Assembly (NCBI GenBank): GCA_002706335.1
Contig: PAKZ01000043.1
Location: 163,338 to 227,337, forward strand
Length of the DNA: 64,000 nucleotides
Source: Ahrensia sp.
GTDB taxonomy: Bacteria > Pseudomonadota > Alphaproteobacteria > Rhizobiales > Rhizobiaceae
Reading direction: 5' to 3'
Shown: positions 1-7,874 of the stretch, in pieces
How positions within the stretch are numbered: the stretch's first letter is position 1
Layout: every line of letters starts with the position of its first letter
The notes under the pieces: generated by a model
What the model was told of the DNA's origin: nothing
Database searches by the model: none
Seen by the model: only the letters and a program-made list of their open reading frames with translations
Program-made: the position numbers and the translations under genes

Positions 1-30
1 CTGCAGCGCGCCGTCGCCTACGCCGAATAG
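1..30 (+). CDS. C-terminal end of an ABC permease, probably NtrB/CynB type (partial)
   Basis: Reading frame 1 is open from the window edge and gives LQRAVAYAE followed by TAG at 28-30. The stop lies 9 bp before the start of an NrtD/CynD-type ATPase gene, the place where nitrate/cyanate transporter permeases sit. Only nine residues are visible, so the permease assignment comes from context alone. Confidence 0.45.
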   Translation: MQRAVAYAE

Positions 31-39
31 GAGAAGCCA

Positions 40-957
40 GTGTCCAACGCATTCCTTTCGATCGAAAACCTGACCCAGCGCTTTCCTTCCGGCAAGGGCG
101 AGCACATGACCGTCTTCGAGAATGCCAGTTTCGGCATCGAGAAGGGCGAATTCGTCTGCATCCTCGGCCATTCCGGCTGCGGCAAGTCGACGATCATGAA
201 CATTCTCGCCGGGCTCGCCGAGCCCACCTTCGGCGCGGTGCTGATGGACGGCAAGGAGGTCTCGGGTCCGAGCCTGGACCGCGGCGTGGTTTTCCAAAAC
301 TACTCGCTGTTGCCCTGGCTGTCAGCGCTCAAGAACGTCACCTTTGGCGTCGCCGCCCGCTATCCGGAGTGGTCGAAGGCCAAAGTCATCGAACATTCGA
401 CCCAATATCTCGCCATGGTGGGCCTTGAAGGCGATTCCATCCACCGCAAGCCGTCGCAATTGTCGGGCGGCATGCGTCAGCGCGTCTCGATCGCGCGCGC
501 TTTCGCCAATCATCCCAAGCTATTGCTTCTGGACGAGCCGTTCGGCGCGCTCGATGCCCTGACCCGCGGCACCATCCAGGACGAGCTTCTCAAGATCTGG
601 AGCGGTACGTCACAGACCGTCTTCATGATCACCCACGATATAGACGAGGCGATCCTGCTGGCCGACCGGATTCTGCTGATGACCAATGGCCCGTTCGCAC
701 GGGTCGCCGAATCGGTGGAAATCACGATCCCGCGTCCGCGCAAGCGCGACCAGATCATCGATCATCCGAACTACTACGCGATCCGCAATCATCTGGTCCA
801 TTTCCTGGCGACGCGCTCCAAGGAACTGGCGGGCCGGCAGAACGGCAGCGAGAGCAACACGCCACAGACCGTGCGCATAGACCTCCTGGGGGACGCGAAG
901 GGCGAAGACAGCGACGATCCGCGACCGGCATCGCATCTGCGCGCCGTGAACGAATAA
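40..957 (+). CDS. ABC transporter ATP-binding protein, nitrate/cyanate (NrtD/CynD) type
   Basis: This 305-residue protein is the cytoplasmic ATPase of an importer for a small anion. It shows Walker A (GHSGCGKST, about residues 43-51), a Q-loop, the signature LSGGMRQR and Walker B LLLLDEP with the following switch His (THD). Its closest family is the nitrate/sulfonate/taurine group (NrtD, SsuB, TauB). The C-terminal tail after about residue 250 is longer than in SsuB and rich in charged residues. The start is GTG at 40, shortly after a GAGAAG site. Cyanase begins 23 bp downstream, so cyanate or nitrate is the likely substrate. The substrate is inferred from this neighbour, since ATPases of the family cannot be told apart by sequence. 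Confidence 0.88.
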   Translation: MSNAFLSIENLTQRFPSGKGEHMTVFENASFGIEKGEFVCILGHSGCGKSTIMNILAGLAEPTFGAVLMDGKEVSGPSLDRGVVFQNYSLLPWLSALKNVTFGVAARYPEWSKAKVIEHSTQYLAMVGLEGDSIHRKPSQLSGGMRQRVSIARAFANHPKLLLLDEPFGALDALTRGTIQDELLKIWSGTSQTVFMITHDIDEAILLADRILLMTNGPFARVAESVEITIPRPRKRDQIIDHPNYYAIRNHLVHFLATRSKELAGRQNGSESNTPQTVRIDLLGDAKGEDSDDPRPASHLRAVNE

Positions 958-980
958 GCAGAAAGAGGAACCAAACTGCC

Positions 981-1445
981 ATGACTATCGAAATTCCGCA
1001 GATGCTGACCAAGGACGACGTCGCCCTGATCATTCTGGCGGCCAAGAAGAAATCCGGAATGACCTGGGAGGAAATCGCCGACAAGATCAGCATGTCGGCC
1101 GTCTGGACCCATTCCGCCTGTGTCGGCATGAACGCCATGCCGAAGGAAAAGGCGCAGGCTCTGGTTCAGGTGCTCGGCCTGCCGCAGGATGTCGTCGAGG
1201 TGCTCACCGAAAGCCCGACAAAGGTCTGGGAGCAGGCGGTGCCGACCGATCCCTGCATCTATCGCTTCTACGAAATCGTCGGCGTCTACGGCCCGACGCT
1301 GAAGGCGCTGATCCACGAGGAATTCGGCGACGGCATCATGTCGGCCATCGATTTCGACATGAACGTCACGCGCGTGCCGAACCCGAAGGGTGACCGAGTG
1401 AAGGTCGAGATGTCCGGGAAGTATCTGAGCTACAACAGCTGGTGA
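981..1445 (+). CDS. cynS: Cyanate hydratase (cyanase)
   Basis: Cyanase converts cyanate plus bicarbonate to ammonia and carbon dioxide, both detoxifying cyanate and yielding nitrogen. The 154-residue protein has the usual family length: an N-terminal helix-turn-helix-like bundle, then the catalytic C-terminal domain. The segment YRFYEIVGVYG carries Arg95 and Glu98, and GIMSAIDF carries Ser121. These match the E. coli triad Arg96, Glu99 and Ser122 with a one-residue shift. The family forms a decamer with active sites at dimer interfaces. The gene follows the ABC ATPase in one operon (23-bp gap) and ends at a strong terminator. Identification is secure. Confidence 0.97.
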   Translation: MTIEIPQMLTKDDVALIILAAKKKSGMTWEEIADKISMSAVWTHSACVGMNAMPKEKAQALVQVLGLPQDVVEVLTESPTKVWEQAVPTDPCIYRFYEIVGVYGPTLKALIHEEFGDGIMSAIDFDMNVTRVPNPKGDRVKVEMSGKYLSYNSW

Positions 1446-1469
1446 GGCCGGACGAATCCTCCACTGTCA

Positions 1470-1502
1470 AAGGCCGCGCAGCCCGTTGCGCGGCCTTCTT
1501 TT
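1470..1502 (+). terminator. Rho-independent terminator after cynS
   Basis: AAGGCCGCGCA (1470-1480) pairs perfectly with TGCGCGGCCTT (1487-1497) around a 6-nt loop, followed by a T-rich tract to 1502. It lies 25 bp after the cyanase stop and closes the cyanate operon. Confidence 0.9.
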
Positions 1503-1529
1503 CGGGATTTTCCATTGGGAGATGCAGAG

Positions 1530-1994
1530 ATGACCCGCGCCCCCGTACCGCCATTCTCGTGGGATGACGCAGTGACCAAGGTCCGTATGGCCGAGAACGC
1601 CTGGAACACCAGAGAGCCGGCCAAGGTGGCGCTCGCCTATACGCCGGAAACGAAATGGCGCAACCGCTCCGAATTCATCAGCGGCCGCGTCGAGGTCGAG
1701 GCTTTCCTTGTCCGCAAATGGGCGAAGGAACGAAACTACCGGCTGATCAAGGAAATCTGGGCCCATGGCGAGGATCGGATCGCCGTGCGCTTCGCCTATG
1801 AATGGCACGACGCGGACGGTAACTGGTTCCGCTCATACGGAAACGAGAACTGGAAGTTCGACACCCAAGGCTACATGGCCGAGCGTCATGCTTCGATAAA
1901 CGATGTGCCGATCTCGGAGACGGAGCGGCTGTTCCGCTGGCCCTCAGGTCCGCGCCCGGACGGCCACCCCGGACTGACGGACCTCGGACTATGA
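1530..1994 (+). CDS. DUF1348 family protein (NTF2/SnoaL-like fold)
   Basis: A 154-residue protein of the DUF1348 family, a cone-shaped NTF2-like fold. Characteristic segments are W-N-T-R-E-P near the start, the [10 protein letters not shown] strand, then FVRSYGNE-like and RHASIND sequences. No catalytic role is established for the family and none is evident here. ATG 1530 is chosen because GGGAGA lies 7 bp upstream; a TTG at 1515 is in frame but lacks a site. It begins 27 bp after the cynS terminator, so it probably has its own promoter or depends on read-through. It ends the rightward run of genes. Confidence 0.85.
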   Translation: MTRAPVPPFSWDDAVTKVRMAENAWNTREPAKVALAYTPETKWRNRSEFISGRVEVEAFLVRKWAKERNYRLIKEIWAHGEDRIAVRFAYEWHDADGNWFRSYGNENWKFDTQGYMAERHASINDVPISETERLFRWPSGPRPDGHPGLTDLGL

Positions 1995-2303
1995 GCCAGC
2001 CGGCCATGACATTCGGAAGAATTGCGAGTGGCGTCCATTGTGGGGAATGGATGTTGCAGGCACAGATGTCGGCTTGGCGCGCGCATCGCTGACAGGTAGT
2101 TTTGGGGCCGTAAGGAGACTGTTGGGTCGAGGGTGCCAGGCATCTAGAGTCTGACATAGGCGCGAAGAGTGCGTGGGCCAGAAGAGAGCAACGAGCTTGC
2201 GGCAAAGACAACCGTGTCGAGTCCGCCTGTTGAGATGTGCTAAAGGCGAACGCCCGCGAAGTCTGACCCTGAGCTGGTTGCCTCGACCGGAGAAGTGGTC
2301 GAG
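1995..2303. other. Intergenic stretch with no recognisable gene
   Basis: This lies between a rightward gene and the end of the leftward P450 operon, so transcripts converge. Short ORFs here have unlikely compositions (Ser/Arg/Pro/Cys-rich) and no ribosome sites. I see no clear terminator, repeat or IS end. Confidence 0.5.
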
Positions 2304-2567
2304 CTAGCGGTTTCCTTCCAGAGACCCGCAATAGGTGCGGGGGCCGGAGATCCCGGCGGCGCCATCCGTCCCCCAGCGATAATGTTGCGACAGCTCGTCG
2401 AGCAGCGGGTCGAACCGGCTGAGGTCCTGATAATGGAACTGGCGATGCTCGCCTTGTACTAAGGCAGCGGCAATCTCCGGCTTCTCGCCTCGGTAGAACA
2501 GGAAGCCGCTGGCGCAGACTTGCGTGATCTCGTTCAGCTTCCCGACTTCGTCCGCGCTGAGCCGCAT
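2304..2567 (-). CDS. Small protein of unknown function, last gene of the P450 operon
   Basis: An 87-residue ORF starts 10 bp after the stop of the upstream P450 on the same strand, with an AAGGTCGAAG stretch before its ATG. Residues 1-64 look like an ordinary soluble protein (LSADEVGKLNEITQ, then FHYQDLSRFDPLLDELSQHY), with one Cys near position 18. The last 20 residues are Gly-rich and may be spurious read-through. I do not recognise a family. No transmembrane segment or signal peptide is seen. Tight spacing argues for translation with the P450s, but it could also be a degraded gene remnant. Confidence 0.45.
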   Translation of the reverse strand: MRLSADEVGKLNEITQVCASGFLFYRGEKPEIAAALVQGEHRQFHYQDLSRFDPLLDELSQHYRWGTDGAAGISGPRTYCGSLEGNR

Positions 2568-2577
2568 TCTTCGACCT

Positions 2578-3786
2578 TCATAGCCGTTCGCCCTCGGTAG
2601 TCCTTGGAAACACGCGCAGCGGAACGGTAAGCGGACCGTATTCGGGCCAGCGGGTCATTTCAACTTCACCAGTGAGTTCCAGGCGGCTGGTGCGGGTCAC
2701 GATCCGCTGCAAGGTGACAGCCAGGAGAAGCCGGGCCAAAGGCGCTCCGGGGCACATATGCGGCCCGCGACCGAATGTCAGCAGATCGGGTTTCTTCCGG
2801 TCCAGGCGGAAGGTGTCCGGATCGGGGAAAAGCTCGGCGTCGCGGTTGCCCGATGTGAATACGACCGCGAGGGCCTCTCCCTTTCGAATCATTCGTCCGC
2901 CCAGTTCGACATCCTCCCGTGCCGTTCGCGCGAAACCGCGGTAGGGCGTATAAAGCCGCAGCAGTTCCTCGAGCGCTATGTCAATCCTGTCGGGCGAGGA
3001 GGCGATTTCGCCATGATGTTCCGGATGGCGCGCCAGATGTACTGCCATTGAGCCTATAAAGGTGGTCGGGGCGATGATCCCGACCAGCAGGAATTGGCGC
3101 AGTGCGCCAAGGATAAGGGCATCGGGCAACGCTTCCCCGTCGACGCGCACGGCCAGCAGGCTGGCCGTCGGATCGCTGTTAGGGTCTCTGGGATTGAGCT
3201 TTCGATCCTCGATCAGTCCGGCCGCGATGGAATAGAGTTCGTCGCTGCGGGCCCGGAGGGTTTCGAGGTCCTGCCTCTGCAGCGCCATGTTGAACTCGGC
3301 GCCGACGGTGCGGATACGCTCGGCTTCCTCGCCATCCAGGCCGAAAAACTCGGCAAGCAGCGCGATCGGCAACACGAATGAGAATTCGGCGCAGATGTCG
3401 CCGCCGCCTTTGGCGACGAATGGGTCTAGGAAGCGGTCGACCATTTTCTCGATTCGTGGCCGCCATGCCTCGATGCGCTTCGGCGTCAGGAAGCGCAGGA
3501 TTGCATTGCGGTATGGAATGTTGCCCGGCGGATCTAGATGCAGCGGCGGCCGCCGCTGGGTCGTGGCGACCGGCGGCACCACATTCTGCACGGTTGTCGT
3601 GAACGTCTGCCAATCGGTGAGGACGCGGCAAATGTCCTCGTGCCGTGTAACCGCCCAGAACCCGCCCAGATCATCGGAATAGGCGACGGGGCAGCGTGAT
3701 CGGAGATCGGAGAACAACCGGTGCGGGCTGTCGAAATCCTCGACTTCCGGGACAGCGAAATCCGATTTGCGCTTGCTGCTCGTCAT
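2578..3786 (-). CDS. Cytochrome P450 (first of a tandem pair, downstream copy)
   Basis: A soluble bacterial class I P450 of 402 residues, normally fed electrons by a ferredoxin and its reductase. The heme-binding loop FGRGPHMCPG places the thiolate ligand near Cys345, and the K-helix ExxR appears as EELLR. The I-helix reads VGIIAPTTFIG, so the usual acidic residue before the Thr pair is replaced by Pro while both Thr remain. The start is ATG 3786, which overlaps the TGA of the preceding P450 (ATGA), so the two are translationally coupled; a longer reading from 3843 is rejected. Substrate is unknown, but the operon suggests a small organic acid or its CoA-linked derivative. No reductase or ferredoxin gene is adjacent. 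Confidence 0.93.
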   Translation of the reverse strand: MTSSKRKSDFAVPEVEDFDSPHRLFSDLRSRCPVAYSDDLGGFWAVTRHEDICRVLTDWQTFTTTVQNVVPPVATTQRRPPLHLDPPGNIPYRNAILRFLTPKRIEAWRPRIEKMVDRFLDPFVAKGGGDICAEFSFVLPIALLAEFFGLDGEEAERIRTVGAEFNMALQRQDLETLRARSDELYSIAAGLIEDRKLNPRDPNSDPTASLLAVRVDGEALPDALILGALRQFLLVGIIAPTTFIGSMAVHLARHPEHHGEIASSPDRIDIALEELLRLYTPYRGFARTAREDVELGGRMIRKGEALAVVFTSGNRDAELFPDPDTFRLDRKKPDLLTFGRGPHMCPGAPLARLLLAVTLQRIVTRTSRLELTGEVEMTRWPEYGPLTVPLRVFPRTTEGERL

Positions 3787-5003
3787 ACCGGTTTCCCGGC
3801 GTCGAGCGTCAGATCCAGCTTCGTCACGCCAAACTCCGTCCACCGCGCCCAGGCCGGCTCGCCCGTCATCCGGAAACTGCGCGTCATCGAAACCAGGGTC
3901 TCCAGGGCAATACGCGCCTGCAGGCGGGCAACAGACATGCCGATGCAGATATGAGGACCCATACCGAAGGCGATATGGCGGTTGGGGCTGCGTTCGGGAT
4001 CGAAGCGATCGGGGTCGGTAAAAACCTCCTCATCGCGATTCGCGGAAAGGAAGTTCAGGGCCACCGGGCAATCTTCCGGAATATGCCGGCCACCGATTTC
4101 GACCTCCCGCGTAGTCCGGCGCACGAGCGCCTGATTAGGGGAATAGCAGCGCAGCAATTCCTCGATCAAAGGGCGCATGAGCGCCGGCTCGGTTCGGAGC
4201 CTTTGCTGCAGGGCGTGGTCATTAGCCAGGTGCCATGCCGCCGAACACAGGAAATTTCGCGGCACGACATGACCGCCGATCAGCATCAGGCGGATCATCC
4301 CGGCGAGTTCGGTATCGTCATATGCGCCGTCCTCCGGCTGGATGCGCATAAGGCCTGTCACCATGTCCGTTTCAGGATCGCGCGGTTCCGCCTTGCGGCC
4401 TGCGACGATATCGATCGCAAAACCGTCTATACGGCGGCTCAGTTCGCCGGCCGATGACAGATCGGCCGATTGTACCGCCTGAACATAGGCATGGCTGAGT
4501 TCGCCGAGGAGTTCGCCTTCGCCGCGATCGAGGCCAACCATGTCGCAGATCGTCCACAGTGTGAACGGGCCGGCAAAGCCCGTGCCGTATTCTGCCGGCA
4601 TGCGACCGGACAACATTGTCTTCATCAGGTCGATTGCGGTCTCGCGCAGCCGCGCTTCCATCGATCGGACCCGCTTTTCCTTGAAGAAGAAATTCAGCCC
4701 AGAACGGTATCGCCCGTGCTCCGGTGGATCCTTCTGCAATGGCAATCGTGGCAATCCCTTGCGTGGCGATGCGGGAATGACCGTCTGTTTCGTCGCGGTG
4801 AACGTTTCCGTGTCCCGGCTCGCCGCGACGACATCCGCGTATCGTGTCAGCGTGTAGAAGCCGTCCCAACGGTCGGAATAGGCCACGGGGCATTCGGCGC
4901 GCAGCCGCGCATGCATCGCAAAGGGGTCGGCAAGCGCCTCTGGCGAGTGGGGATCCCAATCGCTTTCAAGTGTCAGGGGCCGTAGATCGCGTTCGGTAGC
5001 CAT
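3783..5003 (-). CDS. Cytochrome P450 (second of the tandem pair, upstream copy)
   Basis: A 406-residue class I P450. The heme loop FGMGPHICIG puts the Cys ligand near residue 353, and ExxR is EELLR. The oxygen-activation segment of the I-helix reads IGGHVVPRN where most relatives have AGHETTRN, so both the acid and the alcohol residue used for proton delivery are missing. It overlaps the upstream TRAP dctM gene by 31 bp and the downstream P450 by 4 bp, so it belongs to one transcript with the transporter. The two P450s are clearly different proteins, not a recent duplication. Substrate and redox partner are unknown. Confidence 0.93.
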   Translation of the reverse strand: MATERDLRPLTLESDWDPHSPEALADPFAMHARLRAECPVAYSDRWDGFYTLTRYADVVAASRDTETFTATKQTVIPASPRKGLPRLPLQKDPPEHGRYRSGLNFFFKEKRVRSMEARLRETAIDLMKTMLSGRMPAEYGTGFAGPFTLWTICDMVGLDRGEGELLGELSHAYVQAVQSADLSSAGELSRRIDGFAIDIVAGRKAEPRDPETDMVTGLMRIQPEDGAYDDTELAGMIRLMLIGGHVVPRNFLCSAAWHLANDHALQQRLRTEPALMRPLIEELLRCYSPNQALVRRTTREVEIGGRHIPEDCPVALNFLSANRDEEVFTDPDRFDPERSPNRHIAFGMGPHICIGMSVARLQARIALETLVSMTRSFRMTGEPAWARWTEFGVTKLDLTLDAGKPV

Positions 5004-6253
5004 AATGCTATTCCCGGGACATAGGTGACCAGCAGCAGGAACGCCGCCATCAGCAGGGTGAAAGGCCAGATGCCGCGAACCGCCTCGGACAACGGCGCGC
5101 GGGAAATGGAGGAGAGGACGAAGAGGTTGAGCCCGATCGGAGGGGTCAGGAAGGCGATCTCCATATTGACGATCAGGACAATGCCGAAATGGATCGGATC
5201 GATGCCGAGTGTTCCCAGCACGGGCAGCACGATCGGCGTAACGATCAGGAGTACGGCGACCGCATCCAGGAACATACCCATGACCAGCATGATGATGTTC
5301 AACGCTAGCAGGAACTGCCAGGCGCTGAGATCGAGCGAAACGGCCAGATCGACGAGGGCGGTGGGAACACCGGATCCGGTGATCCAGTGGGCGAAAAGCA
5401 GCGCGAAGATGACGATGAAGGTGACTGCGGACGCCGACTTCATCGCTTCCGTTGCCATCGGGAATACGTCCCGCAGGCCGATTTCCTTGTAGACAAACAA
5501 GGCGACGAGCACGGATGTCACAGCGGCGACGCCGGCTGATTCCGTGACCGTCGCGAAACCGGAATAGATCCCCGCGAAGACCGATACCGGAATAGCGATC
5601 GCCGGCAAAGCGCGCAGGTTCTTGGAGATGAATTCCCGACGGCTCACCCGGGATCCGGATGCGAAACCACGCCGCCGCGAGTAGAAAATCACCCAGCTTG
5701 CCAAAAGTGTCGCCTGGATGAGACCGGGGACGACGCCGGCCAGGAAAAGTCGGGGCACGGATTGCTCCGCGATCAGGCCAAAAAGGATCATGGAAAGGCT
5801 CGGTGGAATCAGGATACCCAGCGTTCCCGATGCGCCTACGACCCCGAGCGCAAACGGCCGGTCATAGTTGCGGGCAACCATGGCCGGAATCAGGAAGGTG
5901 CCCATCGCCATGGCGGTCACGACGGACGATCCCGATATCGCCGCGAAGAGGGTTGTCGCGAGTACGCAAACAAGCGCCAGGCCGCCGCGCATGTGGCCGA
6001 CCCAACATTCGGTCGCCTCTATGATAATTCGGGCGATACCGCCGCGCTGCATGAACGTTGCCGCCATCACGAAGAAAGGCACGGCGAGAAACGTCGTCGA
6101 ATTGATTCCGGAAATCGATGTCGCAGCCGCATCGAGCAGCGGTCGGCCTTCAAGGCCCAACATCACCATGGCCGCGACACCAAGGGCGACGAAGATCGGA
6201 GCCCCAAGCGCCATCAGCGCCAGCATTCCAGCCAGTCCCGCGATTGCTTCCAT
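4973..6253 (-). CDS. TRAP transporter large permease subunit (DctM family)
   Basis: A 426-residue, highly hydrophobic inner-membrane protein with about 12 membrane segments, forming the ion-coupled translocation channel of a TRAP importer. Family hallmarks are the early GAPIFVALG stretch, the SGSSVVTAMAMG segment, GTLGILIPPSLSMI and the later mirror-image FLTPPIGLNLFV. Its ATG overlaps the dctQ stop (ATGA at 6253) and its end overlaps the P450 start, so it is sandwiched in one operon. It works with the DctQ and DctP products upstream to take up an organic acid, driven by a sodium or proton gradient. Confidence 0.95.
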   Translation of the reverse strand: MEAIAGLAGMLALMALGAPIFVALGVAAMVMLGLEGRPLLDAAATSISGINSTTFLAVPFFVMAATFMQRGGIARIIIEATECWVGHMRGGLALVCVLATTLFAAISGSSVVTAMAMGTFLIPAMVARNYDRPFALGVVGASGTLGILIPPSLSMILFGLIAEQSVPRLFLAGVVPGLIQATLLASWVIFYSRRRGFASGSRVSRREFISKNLRALPAIAIPVSVFAGIYSGFATVTESAGVAAVTSVLVALFVYKEIGLRDVFPMATEAMKSASAVTFIVIFALLFAHWITGSGVPTALVDLAVSLDLSAWQFLLALNIIMLVMGMFLDAVAVLLIVTPIVLPVLGTLGIDPIHFGIVLIVNMEIAFLTPPIGLNLFVLSSISRAPLSEAVRGIWPFTLLMAAFLLLVTYVPGIALWLPNAIYGP

Positions 6254-6774
6254 CAGGATTCAGCTTTCGTCGTCTTGCCGGCTTCGCTTGTCTGGACGAT
6301 GCCCCGGCGCAGAAGCATGAGTAGAAGGATACGCCCGATAATCAGGGCCATTCCCACCGGCAGCGCGAGAAACACCGCATAGGCCTGCGGCACCCTCAAC
6401 GTGGATGCAGATCGTTCGTCGAGCAAAAGCGCGAACTCGAAGGCGCGCCAGCCATAGACCATCATCACAACGCAAAATCCGAGGGTAAGCAGGATCATCA
6501 GCACGGGCAGGACGCGCCGCATGATTTCGGGCATCCCCATGACAAACACATCCGTGTTGATGTGCCGTCCTTCCGCCGCGAGCACGCTTCCGCTAATAAC
6601 CGTTGCCCAGATGATGAGGTAGATGGAGATCTCTTCCGCCCAGTCCACCGCGTGAGCCGGCCACACAGCGCGAACAATTGCTCCCCCCAGAAAACAGGCA
6701 AGCGAACACATCGTCAGCGCACCAATCAGCGCCATTTCGACGGCGGACCAGATTTTCAGGATTTTCTCGATCAT
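6253..6774 (-). CDS. TRAP transporter small permease subunit (DctQ family)
   Basis: A four-helix membrane protein that pairs with DctM. It contains the typical VDWAEEISIYLIIWATVISGSVLAAEGRHI-type segment, in which the Trp-Ala-Glu-Glu region and GxHI motif are family features. I prefer ATG 6774 (173 residues, beginning MIEKILKIWSAVEM) because a longer reading from 6825 would translate the inside of a 10-bp perfect hairpin. Neither start has a good ribosome site, so the 190-residue version remains possible. It overlaps dctM by 4 bp. It forms part of the TRAP/P450/CoA-transferase operon. Confidence 0.9.
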   Translation of the reverse strand: MIEKILKIWSAVEMALIGALTMCSLACFLGGAIVRAVWPAHAVDWAEEISIYLIIWATVISGSVLAAEGRHINTDVFVMGMPEIMRRVLPVLMILLTLGFCVVMMVYGWRAFEFALLLDERSASTLRVPQAYAVFLALPVGMALIIGRILLLMLLRRGIVQTSEAGKTTKAES

Positions 6775-6789
6775 GGAATGGCCGGAAAA

Positions 6790-6817
6790 GGCCGCCACGA
6801 CGTGCGCCGTGGCGGCC
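6790..6817 (-). terminator. Hairpin between dctP and dctQ (attenuator or mRNA-stabilising)
   Basis: On the minus strand GGCCGCCACG pairs perfectly with CGTGGCGGCC around an 8-nt loop, starting 7 nt after the dctP stop and followed by TTTT. It sits between the binding-protein gene and the membrane-subunit genes, where such structures let the binding protein be made in excess. Confidence 0.7.
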
Positions 6818-6824
6818 GCCTTCA

Positions 6825-7832
6825 TTATTTTGCCGACAACGTGTCCGCGACGCGTTTGACGAAGTCCGCGTCCATGCCCGAGTCCTTAACGATCTGGTCC
6901 TGTACGCCGATCATTTTTTCGCGCATTGCCGCGATCTCGTCCGTGCTCGGGTCATGATAGGCGACGCCGTTCTGTTCATTGATAGCCCGCGCATCGGCCA
7001 GTTCGTTTGCGGAATAGTCACGCGCCCATCCAACGACCTTGTCCCATGAATCGAGAACGATCTTGCGGTCCGCCTCGCTCAGCTTGTCGAGCGTCGCCTT
7101 GCTGACGAGCGGGATGTAGACACCCCAGCCGGCATTGTCGGCAAAGGCATTGGCAATGCCCACTTCCCAGAGCTTGCCGCCCTTGATCGTCAGGTCGGTG
7201 ACCGAGCCCAGGCCATCGATCTGGCCTTGTGTGAGTTGCAGGACTATCTCGGACCTCGGAGTTGCCACGGGGCTGGCACCCATTTCCTTGAGAATGCTGA
7301 CGACGACCGGGCTCGGCGGCGTCGCAAGCTTGACGCCCGACAGGTCGCCGTAGCTCTCGACGACCTTTTTCGTTGTATAGGCGGAGTTGTTCGGAGCGAA
7401 CTCGAAATGCCCTCCCGGCGGCACGACAATGCCCTTCTTCTCGACCATTCCCCAAAGCTCGCGACCGAGGGAGCCATCGAGGATTTTCCGCACATCATCG
7501 CGGCTCGATCCGAAAAAGATCGGCAGCGTGATGACGGAAAGGTTCGGCTCGAACTGGCTGAGGGTTGGGCTGGCCTGAATGCTCAGATCCAGTGCCCCGG
7601 ACGCCAGCGCGCGAACCGCGTCGGCGGACTTGTAAAGCTGCGCCCCCGGGAAAATGGAAACGGTGATAGAGCCGTTTGACTCCTTCTGGATTTCTTCGGC
7701 CCAGCGCTCCGCTGCCTGATTGCGGACATGGCCCGGCGGCGTCTCGACCGACAGGCGCAACTCGGTTGCGTTGGCCGCACCGGCCATGAGCAGGCTCAAG
7801 GCCAGCGCTGACAAGATCTTACTGCACTTCAT
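6825..7832 (-). CDS. TRAP transporter substrate-binding protein (DctP family)
   Basis: A 335-residue periplasmic receptor that delivers its ligand to the DctQM membrane complex. It has a classical signal peptide (MKCSKILSALALSLLMAGAANA, cleavage after residue 22) and the DctP fold, including FPGAQLYKSADAVRALASGALD and TQGQIDG. In most DctP proteins an Arg in a KxR stretch clamps the ligand carboxylate; here the stretch reads GVKLATPP (residues 167-173) with Ala170 at that place. The two other DctP proteins in this window keep the Arg. A GGAGGAAG site precedes the ATG. It follows the CoA-transferase gene by 42 bp and begins the transporter part of the operon. Confidence 0.93.
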   Translation of the reverse strand: MKCSKILSALALSLLMAGAANATELRLSVETPPGHVRNQAAERWAEEIQKESNGSITVSIFPGAQLYKSADAVRALASGALDLSIQASPTLSQFEPNLSVITLPIFFGSSRDDVRKILDGSLGRELWGMVEKKGIVVPPGGHFEFAPNNSAYTTKKVVESYGDLSGVKLATPPSPVVVSILKEMGASPVATPRSEIVLQLTQGQIDGLGSVTDLTIKGGKLWEVGIANAFADNAGWGVYIPLVSKATLDKLSEADRKIVLDSWDKVVGWARDYSANELADARAINEQNGVAYHDPSTDEIAAMREKMIGVQDQIVKDSGMDADFVKRVADTLSAK

Positions 7833-7874
7833 ATCGACTTCCTCCCGTGATTGCCGATTATCTGTTCATGACGA

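Noticed and set aside
2000..2303. Possible decayed mobile element in the gap after the DUF1348 gene
   Set aside because: No terminal repeats, no transposase motif in any frame and no target duplication could be seen.
3696..4457. 253-codon plus-strand frame opposite the second P450
   Set aside because: Shadow; the P450 has its heme and ExxR motifs on the other strand.
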